From positions 1-50,026 of the forward strand of contig JAEZPG010000063.1 of the NCBI GenBank assembly GCA_023413555.1: a DNA stretch of 50,026 nt. The letters run 5' to 3'. The position numbers were made by a program, and so were the translations under genes. This DNA comes from Bacillota bacterium. Its GTDB lineage: Bacteria > Bacillota > Clostridia > Lachnospirales > Lachnospiraceae. How positions within the stretch are numbered: the first letter of the stretch is position 1; each line of letters opens with the position of its first letter. The notes beneath the pieces were generated by a model. It searched no databases. It saw nothing but the letters and a program-made list of their open reading frames with translations, and was not told the DNA's origin. Below, in pieces: positions 8,980-17,185 of the stretch.

Positions 8980-9453
8980 ATGGTATATATTATAAAATAC
9001 ATAATAGCATCTAAGGACGAAATAGAATTGGTAATTAAGATGCGGTTAGAGATGGCACGAGCAGTTCATAACTTACCTTCTGATTATATTTTTGATGATG
9101 AATTCCTTCGTAGAACTAGGGAATACTTTGAAGAGAAAGAACAGGCGACAGTATTGGCATTAGATAAGGAAGTAATAGGAGCGGCAACAATATGCTATTC
9201 TACTATTTTACCATATGTTAAAAATCCTACGGGAAAACGCGGACATATAATGAGCGTGTATACTATTGATGAGTATCGCAGGCAGGGGATTGCCTCTCAG
9301 ATGCTAAAGATTCTAATTGACGAAGCTAAAAAGAAGGGAGTATTTCAGATAACGCTGGATGCATCAAATCTTGGTAGACCAGTATATCAAAAACTCAGTT
9401 TTGTTGATTCTCCTACCTATATGATTTTAGATATGTATCAACCGGAGCAGTGA
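8980..9453 (+). CDS. GNAT family N-acetyltransferase
   Basis: GCN5-related acetyltransferase, about 157 residues. The acetyl-CoA-binding motif YRRQGIASQMLKIL and the preceding strand with GHIMSVYT are clear, as is the C-terminal YQKLSF element. It probably acetylates a small-molecule amine or a protein; the substrate cannot be told. The start is uncertain: ATG at 8980 is only two bases after GAGG (8974-8977), whereas an in-frame ATT at 8989 sits nine bases after GAGGAG, giving I/M-IKYIIASKDEIE, which is where GNAT domains usually begin. A further in-frame TTG at 8929 is ruled out because it is the -35 hexamer. Own promoter upstream; a bidirectional terminator follows. Confidence 0.85.
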   Translation: MVYIIKYIIASKDEIELVIKMRLEMARAVHNLPSDYIFDDEFLRRTREYFEEKEQATVLALDKEVIGAATICYSTILPYVKNPTGKRGHIMSVYTIDEYRRQGIASQMLKILIDEAKKKGVFQITLDASNLGRPVYQKLSFVDSPTYMILDMYQPEQ

Positions 9454-9527
9454 CTGAGGTAAATCATTTCCCTCCATTTACAAGAGATATCCTTATCTCA
9501 TTATGATTACAGGGAATACTTAGAAGC

Positions 9528-9580
9528 AAGAAGGATACAAAGCAGCATATGAGTTCTATGCTGGAATTGTATCCTTCTTT
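9528..9580. terminator. Bidirectional terminator between convergent genes
   Basis: A 13-bp perfect stem (9528-9540 with 9567-9579) plus an inner 7-bp stem CAGCATA/TATGCTG. T-rich sequence flanks both arms, so it can end the acetyltransferase transcript on + and the ABC transporter transcript on -. Confidence 0.85.
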
Positions 9581-9589
9581 TATCTTTAT

Positions 9590-12328
9590 CTATTCTGTTC
9601 GAAGGGCAGTAACAGGATCCTTCTTTGCAGCTTTCTTACTTGGAATAAAACCGCCGATTAAAGTTAATATCATACTGAGAACAATCAGGATGATTGCTCC
9701 ACCAACTGGAAGTACAGCACTTACTTCTGTGGAATCGGCTATGCTATGAATAATGGCATTGGTCGGTATAAGAAGTAATAGGGTCACTCCGATACCGATT
9801 AAGCCAGAACAAAAACCAATGATAAAGGTTTCAGCATTAAATACCTGAGAGATATTCCGCTTGGAAGCACCTATAGCACGTAGAATTCCGATTTCCTTTG
9901 TACGCTCTAATACAGAGATGTAGGTAATAATGCCAATCATAATAGAGGATACCACTAAGGAGACTGCAACAAAGGCAATCAGCACATAGGAGATTACGTT
10001 TATAATGGTGGTGATGGAAGACATTAAGAGGGCTACCAAATCTGTATAGGTAATCTGATTGATTTCTGAGGTAGATTCATTGTAGGTTTTTATACATTCC
10101 GCAATACCGTCCTTAGCTTCAAAACTATTAGCATATAGATTAATGGAGGATGGGGTGTCAAGACTGACAACACCGAAGCTCTTCATGTTATCCTCATAGC
10201 TCCCACCAGCAATACTTTTTTGATAGATCTGAAGAAGTATTTCTTCGGAAGGCTGCTTCAGAAAGTCATCAAGCATGGATGCCAATTCTGCCTCTCCTAA
10301 GGTCGTAAACTTAGATAGGGCAGCAGAATCACTTCCATACATGGATTGCATCATATCTTTGGAAAACTTAGCTTTTTCAGCCACACTTAGGTTAGAAAGA
10401 AAGTTTTTGGCATCTTCGACCTTGGTGGCATCATCTTTTGATATAAAAGGAATACCGTTTAATACGTTAATGGTTTGGCTAGCTATTTGTGCTTTTACAA
10501 TGGCGCTGTTATTGGTATAATCAATTAAATAATTGGTCAATGCTTGGGTGTATCCGATTGGTATATTTGAAGGAGCGCTATTGTTATCAGTGGAACGTAC
10601 CACACCGCTGATTTTAAGTTTAATGGCATCCTTTAATAAAACGGAGGTCTTGACGGGGTCTCCGGTTATGGAACTGTAGGTTCCGTTTTCGTTTTTTACG
10701 TAGGTGTCGCAGGCTGGGATTAAGTAAAATTCTTGTTTACAGATATCTTCATAAGACCATTTCTTAGAATCTACTTTAATACTTTCACCGGAATCAAGCT
10801 TTTCTACCAATTCTTTATATTCTGAAGTAGGGAGGATGCCTAATTTATATAGTGTCTGTTGGTTGATTTCATTGTCTTCATCTAACATCAGAACTACTTC
10901 AGTATATTCCTTAGGCCAGGAACCATAGAGAAGATCGTATTTGTCTTTTACAGCATTGCTTACCAGATTGCCATTCGTTCCCGGAATTAATTCTTTAAAA
11001 TTATTGGAAGTGGTATTTCCCATAGTTCCCATTGCACTCATAGCACCCATGCCATCCATTTCTCCAGATATCATGTCAGAAGCACCATTTTTGGTTTTCG
11101 GCAAGGTACTTCCATCGGTATTTACTAGTTCATTATTAGAATCATGAGTATAGACACTGAATTTGGTATTGTAGGAATAGACAATTCCATTCTCACCAAT
11201 GTATTGATGAATAGGACTTTTTTCATCATCTAAATATTTTTTAAATGCCGTTAAGTTATTTTTCCTAAAACTGGAATTCATGGTGGAAAGCATTTCAAAG
11301 GCGATACCATTGGAATATACAGCATCTAGATCATGGTTTAATTCTTTGCTGGCTACAGCGTTGCTTTTTCCCATCATGCTACCAAGGTCCATGGCCTGGG
11401 CATTAATTGTAATAGGGTACGAGGTCATAGTATCTTTTTGTGTATCGTCAATATAAGAATTGACACCATTGGATAAGGATAAAATCAGGGCAATTCCAAT
11501 GATACCTATGGAACCTGCAAAAGCTGTAAGAATAGTCCTGCCCTTTTTTGTACGTAGATTATTGAAGGAGAGGGCAAGAGAGGTTCGAAAGGACATAGAT
11601 GACTTACCCATATTTTTATAAGTAGCTGGAGCAAGCTTGGTTTCATCTACTTCATAAGGATTGGTGTCGGCAATAATTTTGCCATCACGGAGATTAACAA
11701 TACGGGTAGCGTATTGTTGAGCTAATTCAGGATTATGTGTAACCATTACCACAAGACGATCCTTAGCAACTTCCTTTAGAAGATTCATAACCTGAAGACT
11801 GGTATCCGTATCCAACGCTCCTGTAGGCTCGTCAGCAAGGAGAATATCCGGGTCATTAACAAGAGCTCTTGCAATTGCAACACGCTGAATCTGTCCACCG
11901 GACATCTGATTAGGACGTTTGTGAAGCTGATCTCCTAGCCCTACCTGTTCCAATGCCTGTTTGGCTCGTCTCTTTCTTTCAGAACGTTTGATACCAGAGA
12001 TTGTCAAGGCGAGCTCTACATTAGCTAAGATAGATTGATGAGGAATAAGGTTATAGCTTTGAAATACAAAACCAATGGTATGGTTTCTATAAGAATCCCA
12101 GTCTTTGGATTTGTATTTTCTTGTGGAGATTCCATTGATAACCATATTACCACTATCATAACGGTCTAACCCTCCAATGACATTAAGAAGGGTAGTTTTA
12201 CCGGACCCACTGGGACCTAAGATAGCAACGAACTCATTATCACGAAGATTTAAATCAACTTCATCTAATGCAGTCTGCACTAAATCTCCGGTCTTATATA
12301 TTTTACTAATTTTTTGTATTTGAAGCAT
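9590..12328 (-). CDS. ABC transporter, fused ATPase and FtsX/MacB-type permease
   Basis: A 912-residue fusion of an N-terminal ATPase and a permease. The ATPase shows Walker A GPSGSGKT (38-45), Q-loop FQSYN, signature MSGGQ (142-146), Walker B with DEPTG (166-170) and switch His in VTHNPE. The permease begins with one membrane helix near residues 262-285, then a large extracellular domain (about 290-760), then three helices with the FtsX-type ERTKEIGILRAIGASKR loop and a short tail. This is the MacB/LolCDE-type mechanotransmission class, which exports peptides or lipids or moves cell-envelope components rather than importing solutes. No histidine kinase or membrane-fusion partner is adjacent. 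A Met-, Gly- and Ser-rich patch near residues 420-445 lies in the extracellular domain. Cargo unknown. Confidence 0.9.
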   Translation of the reverse strand: MLQIQKISKIYKTGDLVQTALDEVDLNLRDNEFVAILGPSGSGKTTLLNVIGGLDRYDSGNMVINGISTRKYKSKDWDSYRNHTIGFVFQSYNLIPHQSILANVELALTISGIKRSERKRRAKQALEQVGLGDQLHKRPNQMSGGQIQRVAIARALVNDPDILLADEPTGALDTDTSLQVMNLLKEVAKDRLVVMVTHNPELAQQYATRIVNLRDGKIIADTNPYEVDETKLAPATYKNMGKSSMSFRTSLALSFNNLRTKKGRTILTAFAGSIGIIGIALILSLSNGVNSYIDDTQKDTMTSYPITINAQAMDLGSMMGKSNAVASKELNHDLDAVYSNGIAFEMLSTMNSSFRKNNLTAFKKYLDDEKSPIHQYIGENGIVYSYNTKFSVYTHDSNNELVNTDGSTLPKTKNGASDMISGEMDGMGAMSAMGTMGNTTSNNFKELIPGTNGNLVSNAVKDKYDLLYGSWPKEYTEVVLMLDEDNEINQQTLYKLGILPTSEYKELVEKLDSGESIKVDSKKWSYEDICKQEFYLIPACDTYVKNENGTYSSITGDPVKTSVLLKDAIKLKISGVVRSTDNNSAPSNIPIGYTQALTNYLIDYTNNSAIVKAQIASQTINVLNGIPFISKDDATKVEDAKNFLSNLSVAEKAKFSKDMMQSMYGSDSAALSKFTTLGEAELASMLDDFLKQPSEEILLQIYQKSIAGGSYEDNMKSFGVVSLDTPSSINLYANSFEAKDGIAECIKTYNESTSEINQITYTDLVALLMSSITTIINVISYVLIAFVAVSLVVSSIMIGIITYISVLERTKEIGILRAIGASKRNISQVFNAETFIIGFCSGLIGIGVTLLLLIPTNAIIHSIADSTEVSAVLPVGGAIILIVLSMILTLIGGFIPSKKAAKKDPVTALRTE

Positions 12329-12388
12329 TTGTAGACTCCTTTACATTTTGTTATGGAAAATAATAGTTATATTCTTATTTTAGGTCTC

Positions 12389-12417
12389 ATAATAGCTTGC
12401 TAAACAAGAAATGTAAA
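12389..12417 (-). promoter_or_regulatory. Promoter of the ABC transporter gene
   Basis: Read on the minus strand: TTTACA (12417-12412), a 17-base spacer, TATTAT (12394-12389). It lies about 60 bases upstream of the start codon at 12328. Confidence 0.65.
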
Positions 12418-12572
12418 CAGAAAAGTCATTATTTTAATAAAATCTTCATTTTTGGGTAGATTAATTTTATTACTAAGGAAAATGGATTTTTAGTACATAA
12501 AAAATAAGGAATTGAAATAATTACAACTCCTTCTGATATTATATTACCATAAAATGGATGAAAAATCAAGTC

Positions 12573-12600
12573 TTGTATAGAGGAGTAGAACAATTATAAT
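12573..12600 (+). promoter_or_regulatory. Promoter of the two-gene unknown operon
   Basis: TTGTAT (12573-12578), a 16-base spacer, TATAAT (12595-12600). The predicted transcript would start only about 16 bases before the TTG start at 12623, just enough for the ribosome site. The rest of the divergent 12329-12622 gap is AT-rich; an imperfect inverted repeat at 12506-12532 is the only other structure I see. Confidence 0.5.
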
Positions 12601-12622
12601 AAAATAATTGGAGGTGGCAACG

Positions 12623-13117
12623 TTGGATGATATTATGGAATTAATGCTGATAAAACAGCAAAAACAGGAGCTTACCAAGGTACTTGACTGCAATAATTAT
12701 ACAAAGAAGTTTGGAATAGAACTAACAGAAGAGGACGTAAAAGAATTATTATTAAGCCGAAAAAGTAGCTTAAGACGAGAGGAAAGGGTAGAATTTAAAG
12801 AAAGTATAATGCCTAAACTTATCTATGCTTTTTGTGATTCGCCCTATGTCTATCAGGACAATTATTTGGAAACTCTGCAACGATTACAGGAGATTTTTTA
12901 TTTGTACAAAAATGAAAGCTTGGATGAATGGACAGATGATGAACTTCTTCAGTATATGAAGGAAGAATTTGATGGGGAGTGTCAGGGTTCCTTAGATTAC
13001 CTAGAAGAAACTAGCCTTGAGAAGATGGCCAGGGATGTTCGAAGAAGTAGTCATGGTTTTATAAGACGATATTTGGAGGATGAGGAAGATCTGGAAGGAG
13101 AAAGCTATGATGAGTGA
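12623..13117 (+). CDS. Uncharacterised protein, possibly DUF6323-like
   Basis: A 164-residue acidic, mostly helical protein with no signal peptide or membrane segment. I do not recognise a catalytic motif; from memory it resembles the clostridial DUF6323 family, which travels with the downstream gene's family, but this is unverified. The start is a TTG at 12623 placed six bases after GGAGGTGG (12610-12617); an upstream TTG at 12608 overlaps that ribosome site and is unlikely. Its 3' end overlaps the next start codon, so the two genes are probably translationally coupled and co-transcribed. They sit immediately upstream of the hydrogenase maturation locus, but that locus has its own promoter. 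Confidence 0.7.
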   Translation: MDDIMELMLIKQQKQELTKVLDCNNYTKKFGIELTEEDVKELLLSRKSSLRREERVEFKESIMPKLIYAFCDSPYVYQDNYLETLQRLQEIFYLYKNESLDEWTDDELLQYMKEEFDGECQGSLDYLEETSLEKMARDVRRSSHGFIRRYLEDEEDLEGESYDE

Positions 13118-13958
13118 ACAGGAGCAAGAAGAACTTCTGGTTCTTGTAGCAGAACTTACGGACCATTATACAAGCAGAGAAAGTACATCCATACCCTATG
13201 AGAAGGCAAGGATGCTAATGGAAGCCGTACTTTATTGTATCGAAGAAACAAAGAAGTTGAACTCTACATCCGGTGATGTTGTAATGATAGAAAAGAAGGA
13301 TTTACGAATGAAGTATTCCCTTGGGTATGAGTTGGTAATAAAAAAGGTAAAGGAAGCTAGTAGATTTTATAATCAGTTCATATCGCATTTTTCATCCTAT
13401 GGCAACATATGCTATTATGACACTATTGTAAAAGGTTTACCGGCTTTCTTTCTTTATTATGATGCTAGATTCTGCCCTCAGGATCATCTATTAACCTTAG
13501 ATTACCCTGTTTTACAATCCCTGGAGGAATACTGTGGAATTGATAGGATTGAGAAGTATCTATTATGTGTAGCTTTCGAGCAACGGTTTTTACATCCAAT
13601 AAGTGAGATCGTTATTAATGAATTATTGGAGCAGTATGAATATGAGTTTAGAGAAGCTATCGTCAATGTTTGTAGCCCTATCCTTCGATATAAAGTTAGC
13701 TTACAACTATTAGGGAAAAGACAGGATAAGTTAATACTTGGAGAGGATGGCTTACAGCAGTTGAAAGAGTTGATACTATATAAAACGCCGGGACAGGTAT
13801 TAACCCTTTGTAAAGAAGCCTTACATTGCCTGATAGAGAATGAGTACCAAGGTCAAGAGGAGTTATATAGCTACTTAAATCTAGATATGCAGAATTTTGT
13901 GGTAGAACTTAAGAATGCCGCTCAATATAATTGTCTAAATGTTTTATTTCCAGTGTAA
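13107..13958 (+). CDS. Uncharacterised protein, possibly DUF6179-like
   Basis: A 283-residue helical protein with no transmembrane segment. I recognise no enzyme motif; the N-terminal ESTSIPYEKARMLMEAV stretch recalls DUF6179 proteins of Clostridia (memory-based, not verified). The start is one of two adjacent ATG codons (13107 or 13110), both well spaced from GGAAGGAG (13093-13100), and overlaps the end of the preceding gene by 8-11 bases. A longer frame from 13080 would start before that ribosome site. Conserved-looking Cys and Tyr residues in the middle are not arranged in a metal-binding pattern. Confidence 0.7.
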   Translation: MMSEQEQEELLVLVAELTDHYTSRESTSIPYEKARMLMEAVLYCIEETKKLNSTSGDVVMIEKKDLRMKYSLGYELVIKKVKEASRFYNQFISHFSSYGNICYYDTIVKGLPAFFLYYDARFCPQDHLLTLDYPVLQSLEEYCGIDRIEKYLLCVAFEQRFLHPISEIVINELLEQYEYEFREAIVNVCSPILRYKVSLQLLGKRQDKLILGEDGLQQLKELILYKTPGQVLTLCKEALHCLIENEYQGQEELYSYLNLDMQNFVVELKNAAQYNCLNVLFPV

Positions 13959-14021
13959 TGATGTAATCCAATTATGTTGTAACTTTATCACATTGTTCTA
14001 ATAATGGTACAAGCAGGGTAA

Positions 14022-14051
14022 TTGACACACATACTAGATTATGGTAATCTA
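14022..14051 (+). promoter_or_regulatory. Promoter with overlapping inverted repeat, hyd maturation operon
   Basis: TTGACA (14022-14027), 17 bases, TAATCT (14045-14050). A perfect 7-bp inverted repeat TAGATTA-tgg-TAATCTA (14035-14051) covers the -10 element and the end of the spacer, the position of a repressor operator. The regulator is unknown; the TM1266-like gene just downstream is one candidate. Confidence 0.6.
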
Positions 14052-14053
14052 AA

Positions 14054-14192
14054 TCTATGGTGAGTGGAAGGGTGCGCCCGACTGTAAGCCATTCTAATTT
14101 TAAAGGTGAAATCGCGCTGAAACGACAAGGATTCGTTCTGAGTCAGAAGACGAGAGAATAGTGTAAGTCTAGTCTATTTCTGGATTATTCTG
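14054..14192 (+). ncRNA. Structured 5' leader, riboswitch-like, unassigned class
   Basis: About 140 bases of leader between the promoter and an intrinsic terminator, not coding. Elements: GGAA followed by the small hairpin GGG-TGCG-CCC, then GACTGTAAGCC; GGTGAAAT; a short ACGA/TCGT hairpin; and GAGTCAGAAGAC. The last 12 bases match the 3' end of many cobalamin riboswitches, and GGAA/GGTG/ACTGTAA also recall that core. But the order is altered and the closing pairing (GGTG with CACC-type) is missing, so it is not a canonical B12 switch. Downstream, AGAATAG (14155-14161) can pair with CTATTTCT. Alternatives are a variant B12 switch or a new class. Confidence 0.5.
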
Positions 14193-14193
14193 T

Positions 14194-14223
14194 CCCTTTG
14201 CCGTTTTGGCAAAGGGATTTTTT
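14194..14223 (+). terminator. Leader terminator upstream of hyd maturation operon
   Basis: Perfect 9-bp stem CCCTTTGCC/GGCAAAGGG (14194-14202, 14208-14216) with a GTTTT loop, followed by ATTTTTTT. It lies within the leader, about 127 bases before the first start codon, so it is probably conditional. Confidence 0.85.
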
Positions 14224-14350
14224 GATTACAGCCAGCGTCCATCAACAAAGGACAGAATGTCATGAAGTGTAAATCGTAATCATAAATTCCATCGTAATGT
14301 CATCAGCTGGAATCAATAGGTTCCAACACAAAAGGAAAAAGGAGGTCAAT

Positions 14351-14596
14351 ATGGAAACACGATTAGCAATCGTAGGAATTATGGTGTACAGTCCGAAGTC
14401 TGTAGAACGGATTAATGAACTGCTGCATCAGTACAGTCAGTACATCGTAGGTAGAATGGGTCTTCCATACCAAGAGAAAAAGGTCTCTGTCATTAGTGTC
14501 ATTATGGATGCGCCGAATGATGTGATTGGTGCACTGTCTGGAAAGCTTGGAATGATACCGGAAGTTAATGTGAAAGCTATTTATTCCAAGGGGTAA
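14351..14596 (+). CDS. TM1266-family putative iron-only hydrogenase system regulator
   Basis: An 81-residue protein beginning METRLAIVGIMV, of the TM1266 family annotated as putative regulator of the iron-only hydrogenase system. It has the ACT/NikR-C-like pattern (strand, helix with SVERINELLHQYSQYIVGRMGLP, then VSVISVIMDAPNDVIGALSGKLG) and no DNA-binding helix-turn-helix, so any regulation probably involves ligand binding or a partner. The start at 14351 has GGAGGT five bases upstream; a longer frame from 14297 lacks a site. It is the first gene of the regulator-hydE-hydG-hydF operon, as commonly seen in clostridia and Thermotoga. Confidence 0.85.
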   Translation: METRLAIVGIMVYSPKSVERINELLHQYSQYIVGRMGLPYQEKKVSVISVIMDAPNDVIGALSGKLGMIPEVNVKAIYSKG

Positions 14597-14635
14597 ATAC
14601 ATAATAGAACCTACATAGGAAAGGATGAAGAAGTA

Positions 14636-15718
14636 TTGGTAAAGCAACGTGATCAGGAGCTGGTGAATAAGCTTGAACAAGAAGGATGCTTAACAGCACC
14701 AGAATTCGAGGAATTACTTACCATATGGACAAAAGAAACAAGGATATACGCAGGAAAAAAAGCTAGAGCCATAACTGACCGTATATTCGGTAATAAGATA
14801 TATGTTAGAGGATTGGTGGAATTTTCTAGCTACTGTAAAAATGATTGCTACTACTGTGGATTAAGAAGAGGTAATACTCGGGCAGAACGATATCGACTTA
14901 CCAAGGAAGAGATTCTTTCTTGCTGTGAACAGGGGTATCAGCTTGGATTTCGAACCTTTGTCCTTCAAGGTGGCGAAGACATGGCGTTTACCGTAGATCG
15001 GTTTGTAGAAATAATTAGAGCAATGAAAGAAAAATACCCGGAATGCGCCATCACTCTATCCATTGGAGAAAAGGAATTGGAAGATTACGCCGCTATGAAG
15101 GAAGCTGGTGCAGATCGATTTTTACTTCGCCATGAAACGGCAGACTCAACACATTACAATATCTTACACCCAGAGGAATTGTCTTTGAAACATCGAATGC
15201 AGTGCCTTAAAGGACTTCATCAATTGGGATTCCAGACTGGATGTGGATTCATGGTGGGCTCTCCAGGTCAAACTGTTAAAACCTTAGTAAAGGATCTTAT
15301 GTTTATTCAGGAGTTCGCTCCAGAAATGGTCGGGCTTGGGCCTTTTATTCCGCATAAAGATACTCCTTTTAAGGATCAACCCCATGGAGACTTGGAATTA
15401 ACTCTTTTGTTACTAAGCTTAGTTCGTCTGATAAAAAATGATGTGCTTCTTCCCGCTACAACAGCCCTTGGTACCATATGTTCAGAAGGCCGTGAACTTG
15501 GAATAGAAGCTGGAGCCAATGTTCTGATGCCTAATCTTTCTCCAATGCAAGTCCGCAAGAAATATCTTTTATATAATGATAAAATAAGCACCGGAGAAGA
15601 GGCTGCAGAAAGTATTCGTAATCTTTCCGCCAGAATACGGAAGATAGGTTATGAACTAGTGTCAGAACGTGGGGATTACAGAAAATATGAAAAACCTTGT
15701 ACCAGCGAGATAAAATAA
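14636..15718 (+). CDS. hydE: [FeFe]-hydrogenase maturase HydE (radical SAM)
   Basis: Radical SAM enzyme required for H-cluster assembly, acting on the iron-cysteine complex delivered by HydG. 360 residues, a normal HydE length. The radical SAM motif CKNDCYYC is at C67, C71 and C74, followed by GLRRGN, and a QGGED loop is present further on. The start is TTG at 14636, ten bases after AGGAAAGGA; no better ATG exists in this frame. It lies 39 bases after the TM1266-like gene and 23 bases before hydG, so the four genes form one operon under the leader at 14054-14223. Confidence 0.95.
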   Translation: MVKQRDQELVNKLEQEGCLTAPEFEELLTIWTKETRIYAGKKARAITDRIFGNKIYVRGLVEFSSYCKNDCYYCGLRRGNTRAERYRLTKEEILSCCEQGYQLGFRTFVLQGGEDMAFTVDRFVEIIRAMKEKYPECAITLSIGEKELEDYAAMKEAGADRFLLRHETADSTHYNILHPEELSLKHRMQCLKGLHQLGFQTGCGFMVGSPGQTVKTLVKDLMFIQEFAPEMVGLGPFIPHKDTPFKDQPHGDLELTLLLLSLVRLIKNDVLLPATTALGTICSEGRELGIEAGANVLMPNLSPMQVRKKYLLYNDKISTGEEAAESIRNLSARIRKIGYELVSERGDYRKYEKPCTSEIK

Positions 15719-15741
15719 ATGATTTAGAAAAGAGGATAACT

Positions 15742-17163
15742 ATGAAATATGATAAAATGTCTGCTAAAGCAGAGGAATTCATAAACGATGAAGAGATATT
15801 AGATACTCTGGAATATGCCAAAGCAAATAAATCTAATAGGGAGTTGATTTTCTCCCTAATTGAAAGAGCCAAAGACTGTAAGGGGTTAACTCACAGGGAG
15901 GCTGCAGTATTACTGGAATGCGATATTCCTGAGGCTAATGATGCAATTAAGAAACTAGCCGTATCAATCAAAGAGAAATTGTATGGTCACAGAATAGTCA
16001 TGTTTGCACCATTATATTTATCCAATTATTGTGTGAATGGATGTACCTACTGTCCGTACCATCACTGTAATACGCACATTCATCGTAAAAAACTTACACA
16101 GGAAGAGATTAAAGCAGAGGTAATTGCTTTGCAAGATATGGGACACAAGAGACTTGCTATAGAATCTGGTGAGGACCCTGTTAACAATCCAATCGAATAC
16201 ATATTAGAGAGTATTAAGACAATCTATAGCATTAAGCATAAAAATGGGGCAATCCGCCGTGTTAATGTAAATATTGCAGCAACCACTGTAGAAAACTATC
16301 GTAAATTAAAGGATGCAGGAATTGGAACCTATATTTTATTCCAGGAGACCTATCACAAGAAGGCCTATGAGCAGTTACACCCAACCGGACCTAAGCACAA
16401 TTATGCATATCATACAGAAGCAATGGATCGTGCGATGGAAGCCGGTATAGATGATGTAGGAATTGGTGTGTTGTTTGGCCTGGAGATGTATCGCTATGAC
16501 TTTGTAGGATTATTGATGCATGCGGAACATCTAGAAGCTTATAAAGGAGTTGGACCTCATACAATTAGTGTACCAAGGATTTGCGCTGCAGATGATATTG
16601 ATACTGCAAACTTTTCTAATGCCATTAGTGACGAAATCTTTGAGAAAATAGTAGCTGTAATTCGTGTTGCAGTTCCTTATACGGGAATGATTATATCTAC
16701 CCGTGAATCTAAGGCTTCCAGAGAGAAGGTATTAAAACTTGGAGTTTCTCAGATTAGTGGAGGTTCAAGAACCAGTGTTGGGGGATATGTTGAGGAGGAG
16801 ACGGAAGATGAGAATTCCGCTCAATTTGATGTAAGTGATCGGAGAACCTTAGACCAGGTGGTGAATTGGTTATTGGAGTTAGGTTATGTTCCAAGCTTTT
16901 GTACTGCTTGTTACAGAGAGGGCCGTACTGGTGACCGTTTCATGACTTTGTGTAAGTCTGGTCAGATCTGTAATTGCTGTCATCCTAATGCTTTAATGAC
17001 CTTAAAAGAATATCTGGTGGATTATGCTTCAGAGGATACCAGAAGGAAGGGTGAAGCATTGATTGAAAAACAGCTTGCCTATATAACGAATCCGGTAGTA
17101 AAAAGAAAGGCTGAAGAATATATCAAAGAAATAGAACAGGGAAAGAGAGATTTTAGATTCTAA
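15742..17163 (+). CDS. hydG: [FeFe]-hydrogenase maturase HydG (tyrosine lyase, radical SAM)
   Basis: HydG cleaves tyrosine to p-cresol and dehydroglycine, producing the CO and cyanide ligands of the H-cluster iron. 473 residues from the ATG at 15742, six bases after AGAGG; a frame open from 15697 would overlap hydE and lacks a site. The radical SAM motif CVNGCTYC is at C97, C101 and C104. The C-terminal auxiliary cluster motif is complete: FCTACYREGRTGDRFM and a third Cys in the CKSGQICNCCHPNAL stretch, matching CX2CX22C. Same operon as hydE and hydF. Confidence 0.96.
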   Translation: MKYDKMSAKAEEFINDEEILDTLEYAKANKSNRELIFSLIERAKDCKGLTHREAAVLLECDIPEANDAIKKLAVSIKEKLYGHRIVMFAPLYLSNYCVNGCTYCPYHHCNTHIHRKKLTQEEIKAEVIALQDMGHKRLAIESGEDPVNNPIEYILESIKTIYSIKHKNGAIRRVNVNIAATTVENYRKLKDAGIGTYILFQETYHKKAYEQLHPTGPKHNYAYHTEAMDRAMEAGIDDVGIGVLFGLEMYRYDFVGLLMHAEHLEAYKGVGPHTISVPRICAADDIDTANFSNAISDEIFEKIVAVIRVAVPYTGMIISTRESKASREKVLKLGVSQISGGSRTSVGGYVEEETEDENSAQFDVSDRRTLDQVVNWLLELGYVPSFCTACYREGRTGDRFMTLCKSGQICNCCHPNALMTLKEYLVDYASEDTRRKGEALIEKQLAYITNPVVKRKAEEYIKEIEQGKRDFRF

Positions 17164-17185
17164 GTTTGAAAGAAAGGTGGGCGTA

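Noticed and set aside
14054..14192. Canonical cobalamin riboswitch before the hyd operon
   Set aside because: Only scattered elements match; the order and closing helix are wrong, so it is listed as unassigned rather than as a B12 switch.
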